Shown piece by piece: positions 10,878 to 19,777 of a stretch of 64,000 bases of DNA. A program made the position numbers and the translations under genes. Every line of letters begins with the position of its first letter. Position 1 is the stretch's first letter. The notes under the pieces are model-generated. The model saw nothing but the letters and a program-made list of their open reading frames with translations, ran no database searches and was not told where the DNA came from. Origin of the DNA: an uncultured Bacteroidales bacterium (GTDB lineage: Bacteria; Bacteroidota; Bacteroidia; Bacteroidales; Paludibacteraceae); contig CAMEKM010000002.1 of assembly GCA_945921355.1 (NCBI GenBank), forward strand, positions 40,122-104,121, given 5' to 3'.

Positions 10878-11915
10878 CTACTTTTTCTTCCTTCTCACAT
10901 AAAAATCCCACACGATACTTCGTTGGGCAATGCCATTATTGTTCATTCTCTCGCTGGTGCGCAATACCGCATATTGCTTCTTCATCTGATGATACGCCCA
11001 ACGCGCTTGAAAAACCGCTTTGGCATTCTGTGGTTGTCTCGTCGCCAACATCTGTAATGCCGCCAAATAATCCATAAAGAAACGCACTATCATCACCCAC
11101 CATAGACGCGACATTGGTAAATTCTTACGGAGCATCAGCAAGTTGTTTCGGAAATTCAGAAACGTCTTGCGTGGGTTCTCATACCCCAACGTGCCACCAC
11201 CAACGTGATAAACGACTGACTGTGGAAGACTAACTATCAACCGTTCAGTATCAACTGCACACTGCCTATGTATCCGCCAACAGAGGTCAATCTCCTCTTG
11301 GTGTGCAAAGAAATTAGCATCCAATCCGCCCAATTCTTTATATACTCGCGCACGCACGAGCAGGCACGCGCCCGTAGCCCAAAAAATAGGTGCCACCTCA
11401 TCGTATTGCCCATGGTCTTCTTCCACGTATGACATCATTCGCCCTCTGCAATACGGATAACCCAACATATCCATCATACCGCCTGCTGCGCCTGCATGTT
11501 CGAAACGAATAGCCGCCACCTCGCCTTGGTCAAATTGCTGCTTGGAGTGCCACGACAGCACTTTCGGCTGAGCAGCAGCCACCTCAGCATGCGCATCCAT
11601 ATACTCCAACATACGTTCCAACCAATGAGGCGTCACCTCCACATCCGAATTGAGCAACACCACATACTCGGCATCCACCTGCTCTATCGCACGATTATAC
11701 CCTTCGGCAAAACCATAGTTCTCAGCCAACGTTATCAGCCGTACTGGTTGCTCACGCAAATACTTCAGCGAATCGTCTGTCGAACCATTATCCGCTACCA
11801 CAATCTCCACATCGGGCAACTGAGTATGCTCCAACACCAATGGCAGAAACCGACGAAGCATAGCTTCACCATTCCAATTTAATATGACAACAGCGCATCT
11901 CAACTTTTGAATCAT
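10878..11915 (-). CDS. family 2 glycosyltransferase (rhamnosyltransferase-like)
   Basis: A 345-residue GT-A fold transferase beginning VVILNWNGEAMLRRFLP, with the nucleotide-sugar motifs VVADNGSTDDS and LLNSDVEV (the DxD equivalent) and the acceptor-side motif DLCWR. The C-terminal stretch from about 250 has a hydrophobic segment like membrane-associated GT2 enzymes. It lies 3 bases after Wzi and 23 before the TamL-like gene, in a block that also holds a sugar-phosphate transferase, so it probably builds a capsular or O-antigen-like polysaccharide. A 13-residue stretch before SVVYHVGG looks longer than usual for the family. Confidence 0.9.
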   Translation of the reverse strand: MIQKLRCAVVILNWNGEAMLRRFLPLVLEHTQLPDVEIVVADNGSTDDSLKYLREQPVRLITLAENYGFAEGYNRAIEQVDAEYVVLLNSDVEVTPHWLERMLEYMDAHAEVAAAQPKVLSWHSKQQFDQGEVAAIRFEHAGAAGGMMDMLGYPYCRGRMMSYVEEDHGQYDEVAPIFWATGACLLVRARVYKELGGLDANFFAHQEEIDLCWRIHRQCAVDTERLIVSLPQSVVYHVGGGTLGYENPRKTFLNFRNNLLMLRKNLPMSRLWWVMIVRFFMDYLAALQMLATRQPQNAKAVFQARWAYHQMKKQYAVLRTSERMNNNGIAQRSIVWDFYVRRKKK

Positions 11916-11918
11916 GCA

Positions 11919-13700
11919 TTAAAATCCAAAACTGAAGGCAGCAGAAAAGGTGAAATTCTTGCCTTGATAGTATAGTGGCATGTATTTATCCAGATAATGC
12001 TGCGCATCGCCTATATCTTCGCTGGGCAGAGCATCTGTCTTTTGATTGTCAAATGCTCGCGCATTGTTGTACTCCAGAGCCAATGTCAAATACATATTCG
12101 GATGCACTTCATAGATGCCATCCAAACGCAGTACATCATTGCGGAAGACGGCGTGGTCGAATGGCTTTTGTGCGATGGTTTCTGAGATATTATCGCGCAA
12201 ATAGGCATAGGAATTATACTTCGTATCATTGGTGTAACTCAGCTTCAATAGCATGCCTCTGATTGGTCGGTATGCCAACTCTGCATAAATCGACTGCGCA
12301 TTATCACCCATATAATGACCCATATTATAGGAGTTTGACGTCCATGCCAACGCTTCGATTGAATGGGTATAACATGCTATATATGAGCGCATAAACTCAC
12401 CTTTCAAACTCAACCCACGAATAGGCCAACCCGACCAATTAAAGCCCACCAAATAGGATATCGGATTATTCTCTGGATTAGATGGTTTGAAACGAGAAAA
12501 TTTCACCTCATCCAAGAAGAAAGAACCATACAAATGCAAATGCTCCACAGGGCGTACCGACAGCGAAGCAAAAGCTTGTGAGTTTTGATTTTGAGTACGT
12601 ATTCCCTTGGTCAGCAAGTGATCAAGCGACTTGTAAAACGCAATCGGTATCAGATATGCTGCCTGTATCGTGCGCTCTGCGTACACCACCGAATTACCAA
12701 ACGACAACGACACATACTTCACAGGCGTAAAAGTAAACATATTCGCCGCCATAAACTTATTCATCGGACGATAGTTTCGCAGTATGCCGTTTTCCGTTTG
12801 TTCCTCGTAGTAGTAGGTAGAATCCAACACATTCGACACCAGCCATGCATGGAAATAGTCAAATTGGAACCACTTGCATGGTGTCAGTTGCAGCATAATC
12901 ATCGGCGCGGCAGGGGTACGTTGCGATAGGATATTAGACGCATGATAAGCATCACCCCATTGGATATTCTCCCGCTGAATACCGATGCTTCCCCACCACG
13001 TATATAAGTTGATTCCGCCCTTCGAATCCGAGAAGTCGCCGCCGTATGTTGCCTCTTTGTATTGCACACCTGCCATTGGCAACAATGCGGGCTGCTGTCG
13101 AGAAGCACCATAATGGATTTGCGCACCGTACATCTTATCGTATTTGCCAGGGTAATCTGCCGTCTTCAGCCAATTGCCATTCCACGAATTATCGCGCAAA
13201 CTACCCCATATACTCAAGTGCTTAGCGATGTCCATTTGCAATTCTGCGCCCCACCAACGTTGCAACAATCCGCCATGGCGATTCACCGTGATATTCGCAC
13301 CCAAGATAGGACGCAAACGCATCTTAAACATCGAATTCTTGCTGCGATAACTGAACTGCGGATCTGCCAACGAGAGGTTGAACGTGCTATGGTCGGTATA
13401 TTGCACATAGTTGCTCACCATCGTATCGCGTTCCAAAGCAAACTCATTGAGATAGAATGCCAAATCTTTTTGCTGCCGACTATTGAGCAGCGAGTCGGCT
13501 GCCGCTGCTTCCACCAGCATTGCTGCCACCTGAGCGCGGGTGTACGGACGCACTGCCGTTTGACGCACTACCACACCATCGGTCAGCAGTTCGTCCAAAA
13601 AATCATACAGTTTTGTCTGCGTAAAAGGGACAGGAATATTCTGCGCCATCATCAACAGCCCACATCCCACCGCAAATAATATCGTCACTATCCGCTTCAT
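11919..13700 (-). CDS. capsule assembly Wzi family protein
   Basis: A 593-residue protein with a signal peptide (MKRIVTILFAVGCGLLMMAQ) followed by an N-terminal helical segment and a long beta-barrel rich in aromatic, alternating strands ending FTFSAAFSFGF. This is the layout of the Caps_assemb_Wzi family, outer-membrane proteins that tether surface polysaccharide. It sits between the sugar-phosphate transferase and GT2 genes with gaps of 9 and 3 bases, consistent with export or attachment of the same polymer. Confidence 0.85.
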   Translation of the reverse strand: MKRIVTILFAVGCGLLMMAQNIPVPFTQTKLYDFLDELLTDGVVVRQTAVRPYTRAQVAAMLVEAAAADSLLNSRQQKDLAFYLNEFALERDTMVSNYVQYTDHSTFNLSLADPQFSYRSKNSMFKMRLRPILGANITVNRHGGLLQRWWGAELQMDIAKHLSIWGSLRDNSWNGNWLKTADYPGKYDKMYGAQIHYGASRQQPALLPMAGVQYKEATYGGDFSDSKGGINLYTWWGSIGIQRENIQWGDAYHASNILSQRTPAAPMIMLQLTPCKWFQFDYFHAWLVSNVLDSTYYYEEQTENGILRNYRPMNKFMAANMFTFTPVKYVSLSFGNSVVYAERTIQAAYLIPIAFYKSLDHLLTKGIRTQNQNSQAFASLSVRPVEHLHLYGSFFLDEVKFSRFKPSNPENNPISYLVGFNWSGWPIRGLSLKGEFMRSYIACYTHSIEALAWTSNSYNMGHYMGDNAQSIYAELAYRPIRGMLLKLSYTNDTKYNSYAYLRDNISETIAQKPFDHAVFRNDVLRLDGIYEVHPNMYLTLALEYNNARAFDNQKTDALPSEDIGDAQHYLDKYMPLYYQGKNFTFSAAFSFGF

Positions 13701-13709
13701 CTCTTAAGG

Positions 13710-15236
13710 CTAATGGCTTCTCGCCCGTTTAAACACTATCGTATAGAATATTCGCCAAAAATAAATCACATCCGTCACGAATGTACCCCGCTCTTCACAC
13801 ATCGTCAGGTAACGCATCTCAGATGCCTCTATCTCGTCGAGTGTCTTCGGCATATCCGCATAAAATGGAGGCAACAGTCCAGGCATATGTTTCACGCGTT
13901 TCTCTTGCAACTCATTGCTGTACAACGAGAAATACTGTTTCGATATTGGACGCACGCCCACCAGTTTCATGTCTCCTTTTATCAAATTGAGCAACATCGG
14001 CAACTCGTCCACCCAACACTTGCGCATCCATCTGCCGAGCGTAGTCACACGGATATCGTGGTTGAATTTGCCGCCCTCTTGCAGCGAATAGCGGTCATAG
14101 ATATAAGCCTGCAAAAACTCGCTGTAGGGGTGCATCGTGCGGAACTTATACACTTCGAAAACCCTTCCATCCTTACCTACTCGTTTCAATTTCACAAAGA
14201 TACCATACAAACGACGTTCCACTATCTGCGGACGGAACTTACGGCGAGCCACCACATAGTTTAAATCACCCTTCTTGCGTTCATCGATAATCTCAAAACC
14301 ACAATAGCACAACCTGCCCAACACTTCTGCCTTACTGAGTACACGGTCCTTGCCCTCGGTAATATCAAAATACAAACGCGAAGTCATAAACAGTTTCGGC
14401 AGCACGCGCTTGTAGCAGAAAAACAACACGTAGTATATCCAGTTAATCACTGGAGGATAACGCTTCAGGATATTGCGTTTGGTCACCGACTGAGGTTCAT
14501 AACAGCATATCCAAATACCATTGTCAGGCAACTTATCATTCACCGTGGTAAACAGTTTGTTCACACCACGAATCTGATTCAGCGGCATGAAGTTCACTAT
14601 CGCATCAAAGCGATAATTAGGCAATTTCTTGATGTTGTACAAGTCGGCCGAACGCAATGTGAACGTATTGGTGCTGTAGAGGTCCACATTTTTCTCCACA
14701 TAGCGCAATACTTTCTCCTCAGCAAACTCCATGATACTCTCTTGCAAGGCTTTCTTATCGCTCTCTGCCAACTGTTCGGCTGCCCGCAATACTGTCTGTG
14801 GAGCGCGCTTGGGTGCTTCCATCGGTGCCTCATCCGCATCCAACGCATAGCGGTACGCGTGCTTCAATATCAAGAACACCACCGAGACGCCCAACATCGC
14901 CAACCATATCGTCAGCAACACCCATATCGAGAAATTGTCGCCCGCACGCCACCACGAATAGCCGTACATGCAGCCGAAAGTGAATATCGCTGCCACTAAC
15001 AATCGGAAGATATCCGTCCCCATCTTCATATACTTAACGGGGATATAGCGATGACAACCATAGCTTGCCACAAGCCATATGGCAGAGAAAATCAAGGTAT
15101 AGACGCTATATTTCTGAAAAGGCACGGTAGTATTGAGCGGAAACCACGCCAATACCACCAACACACTCACCAACAATGCCACTACATCAGCTACGATATA
15201 GCGCACATATGGACGATATATCAATCTCCTTTTCAC
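13710..15236 (-). CDS. undecaprenyl-phosphate sugar-phosphate transferase
   Basis: A 508-residue polyprenyl-phosphate sugar-1-phosphate transferase. Four N-terminal hydrophobic segments lie within about residues 10-130. A cytosolic linker follows, then the catalytic bacterial sugar transferase domain over about 330-508 with VYKFRTMHPYS, the conserved WVDELPMLLNLIKGDMKLVGVRP motif region and the PGLLPP loop. It would prime a polysaccharide on the lipid carrier. The central region (about 150-330) looks like a diverged methyltransferase or CoA-binding-like fold, which I cannot name. Its start codon abuts the stop of the OmpH-like gene. Confidence 0.9.
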   Translation of the reverse strand: MKRRLIYRPYVRYIVADVVALLVSVLVVLAWFPLNTTVPFQKYSVYTLIFSAIWLVASYGCHRYIPVKYMKMGTDIFRLLVAAIFTFGCMYGYSWWRAGDNFSIWVLLTIWLAMLGVSVVFLILKHAYRYALDADEAPMEAPKRAPQTVLRAAEQLAESDKKALQESIMEFAEEKVLRYVEKNVDLYSTNTFTLRSADLYNIKKLPNYRFDAIVNFMPLNQIRGVNKLFTTVNDKLPDNGIWICCYEPQSVTKRNILKRYPPVINWIYYVLFFCYKRVLPKLFMTSRLYFDITEGKDRVLSKAEVLGRLCYCGFEIIDERKKGDLNYVVARRKFRPQIVERRLYGIFVKLKRVGKDGRVFEVYKFRTMHPYSEFLQAYIYDRYSLQEGGKFNHDIRVTTLGRWMRKCWVDELPMLLNLIKGDMKLVGVRPISKQYFSLYSNELQEKRVKHMPGLLPPFYADMPKTLDEIEASEMRYLTMCEERGTFVTDVIYFWRIFYTIVFKRARSH

Positions 15237-15824
15237 CTACTTCTTGCATCGCGCATTCAGCGCATCAATCACTTCGTCAGTGATATCATATTGCTCGGCT
15301 GCCATCAACACGTTATCTTTCGCATTGTTGCTCAGTATCACATGATAGCGACCATCCGCATTATACGCTTCCAAGAAATTGGTCAAGGTATCTGCCAACT
15401 GCATATTCAGCTTCTGATTCTCCAGCATGATATCTTCAGTCAGTTGGGCTTCCAGCTCTTGCAATTCTTGTTGTTTCTTCAGCAGACGTTGTTGCTCCTT
15501 CTCTGCACGTTCACGGCTCAAAAACGCATTATTCTCCAGTTTACGTTGAAAATCAGCCATCTCGTTTTGCAAGGTACGTGCTTTCGTATTCAATTTCAAA
15601 CGGGCATCCTCTTGCTTTTTCATCAAGCGTTCGCTTGCTTCCTGAGCAAACGTATAATTCACCAACAAACTATCCACATTCAGATAGGCGATTGGCATCA
15701 CTTCTGCACTACCCTCAACTACAACTGCTGGAGCCTCAGCTTTCTTAGCAGTAAAACAGATTACAAACAATGCAGCCACTGCGGCCACCAGAATTACATT
15801 GATTACAATTTGAATTTTATTCAT
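15237..15824 (-). CDS. OmpH/Skp-like periplasmic chaperone
   Basis: A 195-residue protein with an N-terminal hydrophobic signal or anchor (about 5-24) and a long charged coiled coil from about residue 65 to 145 (KQEDARLKLNTKARTLQNEM onward), the Skp/OmpH pattern. Such proteins hold unfolded outer-membrane proteins in the periplasm. The stop codon directly abuts the start of the sugar-phosphate transferase, with a TamA-like gene further down the same block. Confidence 0.85.
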   Translation of the reverse strand: MNKIQIVINVILVAAVAALFVICFTAKKAEAPAVVVEGSAEVMPIAYLNVDSLLVNYTFAQEASERLMKKQEDARLKLNTKARTLQNEMADFQRKLENNAFLSRERAEKEQQRLLKKQQELQELEAQLTEDIMLENQKLNMQLADTLTNFLEAYNADGRYHVILSNNAKDNVLMAAEQYDITDEVIDALNARCKK

Positions 15825-15851
15825 ATCTTTTTTGTTTTAATTATTTACCCA

Positions 15852-17096
15852 TTACACCAACTCATGCACCACCAATCCGCTGCGCAACTTTGGCTCAAAC
15901 CATGTGGTCTTCGGAGGCATGATATTACCCGTATCAGCTATATCTATCAACTGCTGCATCGTCACAGGATACAATGCCAATGCCATCTTCATCTCGCCAC
16001 TATCCACACGACGGCTCAGCTCTTCCAAACCACGAATACCGCCCACAAAATCAATGCGCTTGTCCGAACGCAAATCCTTAATGCCAAGCAGTTTATCCAA
16101 TATCAAGTTCGACGAGATAGTCACATCCAACACGCCTATCGGGTCGTTGTCATCGGCACGACCTGGCTTAGCGGTCAGCTTATACCAATGACCACCCAAG
16201 TAGAGCGCAAACACGTGCAAACCCTCTGGACGATAGACCGAACTACCCTTGTCTTCTACTTCAAAATCGGCTTGCAATGCCTCCAAGAATTGCTCCTCCG
16301 TCATACCATTCAAGTCCTTCACCACACGGTTGTAGTCCATGATATGCAACTGATCATCGGGGAAGCATACTGCCAAAAAGTAGTTATACTCCTCATCACC
16401 ACGGTGATTTGGATTTTGCAACTTCTTCTCATGTCCCACCAATGCAGCGGCTGCACTACGATGATGACCATCTGCTATATACATCGCTGGCATCGCCGAC
16501 ACAATCTCCGTGATACGAGCGATATCTTGCTCATCACGAATCACCCAAAATGTATGACCAAAACCATCCAAATCCGACACAAAGTCATACTCTGGCTCAC
16601 CCGATGCCACACGTGCTACTATGCCATCCAACTCCGCATGATGAGGGTATGCAAAGAACACGGGCTCCACGTTCGCATTGTTCACACGCACATGCTTCAT
16701 ACGGTCTTCTTCCTTGTCACGACGAGTGAGCTCATGCTTCTTGATGCGACCCTCCATATAGTCTTCCACCCATGCTGCCACCACCAAACCATACTGCGTG
16801 CGACCGTCCATCGTCTGCGCATACACGTAGTAGTGCGCTTGCTCGTCTTGCACCAACCAACCTTTCTCACGAAACTTATCAAACTGCTCGCGAGCCGCTT
16901 GATATACACGCTCATCATGTTCATCGGTACCCTCTGGAAAATTAATCTCTGGCTTGATGATATGATATAGCGACATCTCATTACCTGCCGCTTCTGCACG
17001 TGCCTCTTCCGAGTTCAGCACATCATACGGACGACTACTCACTTGTTTCGCCAACGCCCTCGGCGGACGAATACCACGAAATGGTTTTATCTTCAT
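15852..17096 (-). CDS. DUF1015 family protein
   Basis: A 414-residue soluble protein of the DUF1015 family. It has the family start IKPFRGIRPP, the SRPYDVLNSEEAR segment and the conserved histidine-rich motif YIADGHHRSAAA near residue 205. It has no signal peptide or membrane segment. The function is not established; the family is often annotated as an HTH-regulator-associated or SerC-linked protein. It is separated from bactofilin upstream by a 36-base stretch of CTAAACA repeats and from the OmpH-like gene by 27 bases. Confidence 0.9.
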   Translation of the reverse strand: MKIKPFRGIRPPRALAKQVSSRPYDVLNSEEARAEAAGNEMSLYHIIKPEINFPEGTDEHDERVYQAAREQFDKFREKGWLVQDEQAHYYVYAQTMDGRTQYGLVVAAWVEDYMEGRIKKHELTRRDKEEDRMKHVRVNNANVEPVFFAYPHHAELDGIVARVASGEPEYDFVSDLDGFGHTFWVIRDEQDIARITEIVSAMPAMYIADGHHRSAAAALVGHEKKLQNPNHRGDEEYNYFLAVCFPDDQLHIMDYNRVVKDLNGMTEEQFLEALQADFEVEDKGSSVYRPEGLHVFALYLGGHWYKLTAKPGRADDNDPIGVLDVTISSNLILDKLLGIKDLRSDKRIDFVGGIRGLEELSRRVDSGEMKMALALYPVTMQQLIDIADTGNIMPPKTTWFEPKLRSGLVVHELV

Positions 17097-17102
17097 AATT
17101 CT

Positions 17103-17135
17103 CTAAACACTAAACACTAGACACTAAACACACTA
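17103..17135. repeat. heptamer repeat (CTAAACA type)
   Basis: Four to five diverged copies of a 7-base word (CTAAACA, read on the other strand as TGTTTAG) fill the gap between DUF1015 and bactofilin; the last copy supplies the bactofilin stop codon. The same word reappears near 35290-35335, 54384-54420, 57580-57620 and 58166-58195. Confidence 0.8.
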
Positions 17136-17480
17136 CTCCTCTCCTCCCATCGTACACGAACCATTGAAGATAGCATTGGGCTCTACCATCAATGTCTGGG
17201 TAGTGATCTCGCCTTTCAGACGACTGGTAGCACGCAGTGCCAACGTATATTTCACGTCTATCTTACCATCCAATGTCCCCATGATCTCGGCGCTCTGACA
17301 TTCCACGGTACCTTTCACCATACCCTGCTCACCGATTACCATTTTGCCTGAGCATTTCACATCTCCCTCTATCGTACCATCGATACGAATATCACTATCC
17401 GTTATCACGGTTCCTATGATCTTACTTCCTGATGTCAATGCATTGTATAATGCACCTGTGTTTTGTTGATTTGTTGCCAT
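17133..17480 (-). CDS. bactofilin (polymer-forming cytoskeletal protein)
   Basis: A 115-residue bactofilin. The central right-handed beta-helix is seen as regular six-residue rungs with glycine turns (IRIDGTIEGDVKCSGKMVIG, then MVKGTVECQSAEIMGTLDGK). It is flanked by short disordered ends and has no signal peptide. Bactofilins polymerise without nucleotide at the membrane and organise cell-wall growth or shape. It has its own promoter at 17522-17553. Confidence 0.92.
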   Translation of the reverse strand: MATNQQNTGALYNALTSGSKIIGTVITDSDIRIDGTIEGDVKCSGKMVIGEQGMVKGTVECQSAEIMGTLDGKIDVKYTLALRATSRLKGEITTQTLMVEPNAIFNGSCTMGGEE

Positions 17481-17521
17481 ATATTTATTCTTTCAAAATT
17501 ATTTTCTTTTCTTTCCGCCCG

Positions 17522-17553
17522 CAAAGGTACAAAAAAAATCACAATTGACCAAA
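17522..17553 (-). promoter_or_regulatory. promoter for bactofilin
   Basis: On the minus strand, TTTG (17553-17550), 20 bases, then TACCTTTG (17529-17522) followed by C. It lies just past the stop codon of the acyltransferase gene, so bactofilin can be expressed separately from cdsA and the acyltransferase. Confidence 0.8.
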
Positions 17554-17554
17554 T

Positions 17555-18430
17555 TTACATACCACTATTTGCATCTTTACCCCATTTCCAGCGATTATGT
17601 GACCATAGCCAACGAGCTGGCTGCTCACGGATATTGGCTTCTAACAAGCGCGCATAAGCCAACGTAATCTCACCATCACCCATCTGCTGTGGACTATCAG
17701 TAATCACCTCGAAATAGATACGATAATGACCGCGCTCAGGACACCTGATATGCGCATACACCACGCCCAAATCAAACTTACGAGATAGCACCTCACCACC
17801 ATCCAAAAAAGCCGTATCCTGATGCAAGAAACTTGTCCATATATGCGCATTACGGGGTGATGGCTTCTGGTCGGCTATCAAACCTATCACATACGGATGA
17901 TCCGCATGGCGCAACTGCACCAACCTGCGCAATAGCACATGCTTCTCCACGCACTCGCCACCACGTTTGCTGCGCAACACCAACATCGCATGATCCGCAT
18001 GGCTGTTCTTCTGCCTGCGATAGACATTATACTCCACGATCGACTTATCAGCTAACTGCTTACTCAAATCTGCCAACCACTCCCAGTTGCACATATGTCC
18101 CAAATAAACCATCACACCATGTTTCTGGCGCGCTAAATCCTCAAGCAACTCCGTGTTCTCAAATACCACCCGCTCGCGCATCTCCGCATCACTCGCACGA
18201 TAACCATAGATCATCTCCACCAATATATCGGCAAAATGATGATAAAAAGCAGCCACTATCGCCTCACGCTCAGCATCCGACTTATCAGGAAAAGACAATC
18301 GGATATTCTTCCACACCAACTTCAGTCGATAGCGCACCACATAACGCACCATAGGATAAATCACGTAGTCAGCCATCCTATACAACAACGACAATGGCAA
18401 AAGACTAAATATACGAATCAAAAAGAGCAT
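17555..18430 (-). CDS. lipid A-type lysophospholipid acyltransferase (LpxL/HtrB family)
   Basis: A 291-residue member of the LpxL/HtrB acyltransferase family. It has one N-terminal membrane anchor (about 5-25), the catalytic HX4D-like region seen as GHMCNWEWLAD near residue 110 and downstream QKPS and FLDGGEV motifs. It transfers an acyl chain onto a lipid A precursor at the inner membrane. It follows cdsA by 6 bases, so the two are probably co-transcribed from the cdsA promoter. The canonical HX4D reads H-M-C-N-W-E here, with glutamate in place of aspartate, as in many HtrB-type enzymes. Confidence 0.9.
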   Translation of the reverse strand: MLFLIRIFSLLPLSLLYRMADYVIYPMVRYVVRYRLKLVWKNIRLSFPDKSDAEREAIVAAFYHHFADILVEMIYGYRASDAEMRERVVFENTELLEDLARQKHGVMVYLGHMCNWEWLADLSKQLADKSIVEYNVYRRQKNSHADHAMLVLRSKRGGECVEKHVLLRRLVQLRHADHPYVIGLIADQKPSPRNAHIWTSFLHQDTAFLDGGEVLSRKFDLGVVYAHIRCPERGHYRIYFEVITDSPQQMGDGEITLAYARLLEANIREQPARWLWSHNRWKWGKDANSGM

Positions 18431-18436
18431 TTTTGT

Positions 18437-19282
18437 TTAGACAATCGTTGGCAAATAAACAAATAAGAAATACACCACAGGCACTGCCAACAGCAAGCTA
18501 TCAAATCGATCCAACACACCACCATGACCAGGCATGAACTTGCCCGAATCTTTGACGCCCAAAGTGCGCTTGAATAGGCTCTCCATCAAATCACCCAATG
18601 TACCAAAAGCACCTGCGAACAAAGCAAAGAACAAACTATTACTCAAGGTCATATCACCCATCCATCCCACACGGAAGAACACATATCCTGCTATCAAGTC
18701 GAACACGAAGCCACCTATCAATCCTTCCCACGACTTGGCAGGGCTCACACGCGGAAACATCTTGTGATTACCTCCTTTGCGTTTGCTCATCAAACTGCCT
18801 ACAATGTACGCACCGCTATCGTTTACCCATATCACAATAAACAGGGCCAGCATCAGCCATTTGCTGTACATCAACACACCATTCATCAAGGCAAAAGGCA
18901 AAGCAATCATCAGCTGTCCTGCACATAGATTGCCCCACGAATGAATGGGCTGTACTTGCGGACGAAACAGATGGGAAATGAGGGCAAGCAACATGATGGC
19001 GATATATGCCACCAGCAAACCACGCCAAATCAAATCGCCAAAGAAGAGAAAATACAACGTACTATACAATAGTGCATTCGATATCATGGCATAGGTCATT
19101 GTCTTGATATCAGAACCCACCAATGCATGAAACTCTCTCACTGCCAACGTACTGACAAGCATAAACACCATACCAAACAGCAAAGGATGACCGCCAAAAC
19201 ATGCTGGCTGAACCAATATGGCACCTACTACCACTCCTGCATAGACGATTGCAGACAGGGTGCGAGTAATAAAATTGTTCAT
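18437..19282 (-). CDS. cdsA: phosphatidate cytidylyltransferase CdsA
   Basis: CdsA makes CDP-diacylglycerol from CTP and phosphatidate for phospholipid synthesis. The 281-residue product has about eight transmembrane segments and the CDS signature near the C-terminus (FKRTLGVKDSGKFMPGHGG, then DRFDS), preceded by SPAKSWEG. The frame is open to 19363, but ATG at 19282 (MNNFITRTLS) lies downstream of the promoter and gives the normal family start. Confidence 0.95.
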   Translation of the reverse strand: MNNFITRTLSAIVYAGVVVGAILVQPACFGGHPLLFGMVFMLVSTLAVREFHALVGSDIKTMTYAMISNALLYSTLYFLFFGDLIWRGLLVAYIAIMLLALISHLFRPQVQPIHSWGNLCAGQLMIALPFALMNGVLMYSKWLMLALFIVIWVNDSGAYIVGSLMSKRKGGNHKMFPRVSPAKSWEGLIGGFVFDLIAGYVFFRVGWMGDMTLSNSLFFALFAGAFGTLGDLMESLFKRTLGVKDSGKFMPGHGGVLDRFDSLLLAVPVVYFLFVYLPTIV

Positions 19283-19309
19283 ATCTTTTTCTATTTTTTT
19301 GTCAAATAA

Positions 19310-19341
19310 TTTGCAAAGGTAGCAAAAAAATTGTAACTTTG
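19310..19341 (+). promoter_or_regulatory. promoter for the 117-aa acidic protein (overlaps the cdsA promoter)
   Basis: TTTG 19310-19313, 20 bases, TAACTTTG 19334-19341, then C. It shares nearly all its DNA with the oppositely directed cdsA promoter at 19314-19345. Confidence 0.85.
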
Positions 19342-19345
19342 CAAA
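19314..19345 (-). promoter_or_regulatory. promoter for cdsA (overlaps the divergent promoter)
   Basis: On the minus strand, TTTG (19345-19342), 20 bases, TACCTTTG (19321-19314), then C. It is placed so that its -7 box touches the -33 box of the + strand promoter and vice versa. Confidence 0.85.
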
Positions 19346-19371
19346 CAATTTCACAAAAAACAATCATTATT

Positions 19372-19725
19372 ATGGCAAATGCTAACATCGAACTCAGTCT
19401 TATGGACGCTGAGGAAAAGCAACAATTGGAGTATATCTGGAATCTGATTCCTGCCGCTGACCGCGAGGGTCTAACCCAAGCAGATGTGCTGATGGTATTG
19501 GACTTGATGGACGATTACCTCGTATCACAAGGGCTACTCCAAGAGGAGGATAACACCGATGAAGTGACCTACCTCGAAGGAGAGATTGACGAGACCGAAC
19601 AACTCCATTACCTCATCGAGCAAACCAAAGCACTCGGTCGTCCACTCACCAGCGAACAATTGCAACTCATCATGGATGGCGAATTGCAATACGGCATTGA
19701 GCAAGGATACTACGAAGAAGAATAA
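19372..19725 (+). CDS. conserved-looking acidic hypothetical protein
   Basis: A 117-residue very acidic helical protein (MANANIELSLMDAEEKQQLE...), with no signal peptide, membrane segment or known motif. It has its own promoter and starts at ATG 19372, 30 bases after the -7 box; an upstream in-frame ATG at 19339 lies inside the promoter and is not credible. The C-terminus is EQGYYEEE, followed at once by a block of 7-base repeats. Function unknown. Confidence 0.8.
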   Translation: MANANIELSLMDAEEKQQLEYIWNLIPAADREGLTQADVLMVLDLMDDYLVSQGLLQEEDNTDEVTYLEGEIDETEQLHYLIEQTKALGRPLTSEQLQLIMDGELQYGIEQGYYEEE

Positions 19726-19777
19726 CTGTCAACTGTCAACTGTCAACTGCCAACTGTCAACTGTCAACTGTCAACTG
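19726..19777. repeat. heptamer tandem repeat (CTGTCAA)
   Basis: About seven consecutive copies of CTGTCAA, one diverged to CTGCCAA, fill the space after the acidic protein. The repeat also encodes the last residues (QLTVDS) and stop of the convergent phosphopantetheinyl transferase. Confidence 0.9.

Noticed and set aside
15051..16970. Open frame of 639 codons on the + strand
   Set aside because: It lies antisense to the sugar-phosphate transferase, OmpH-like and DUF1015 genes, all with clear family motifs. Its product is an irregular His/Gln/Ile/Cys mixture without motifs, as expected of a codon-usage shadow.
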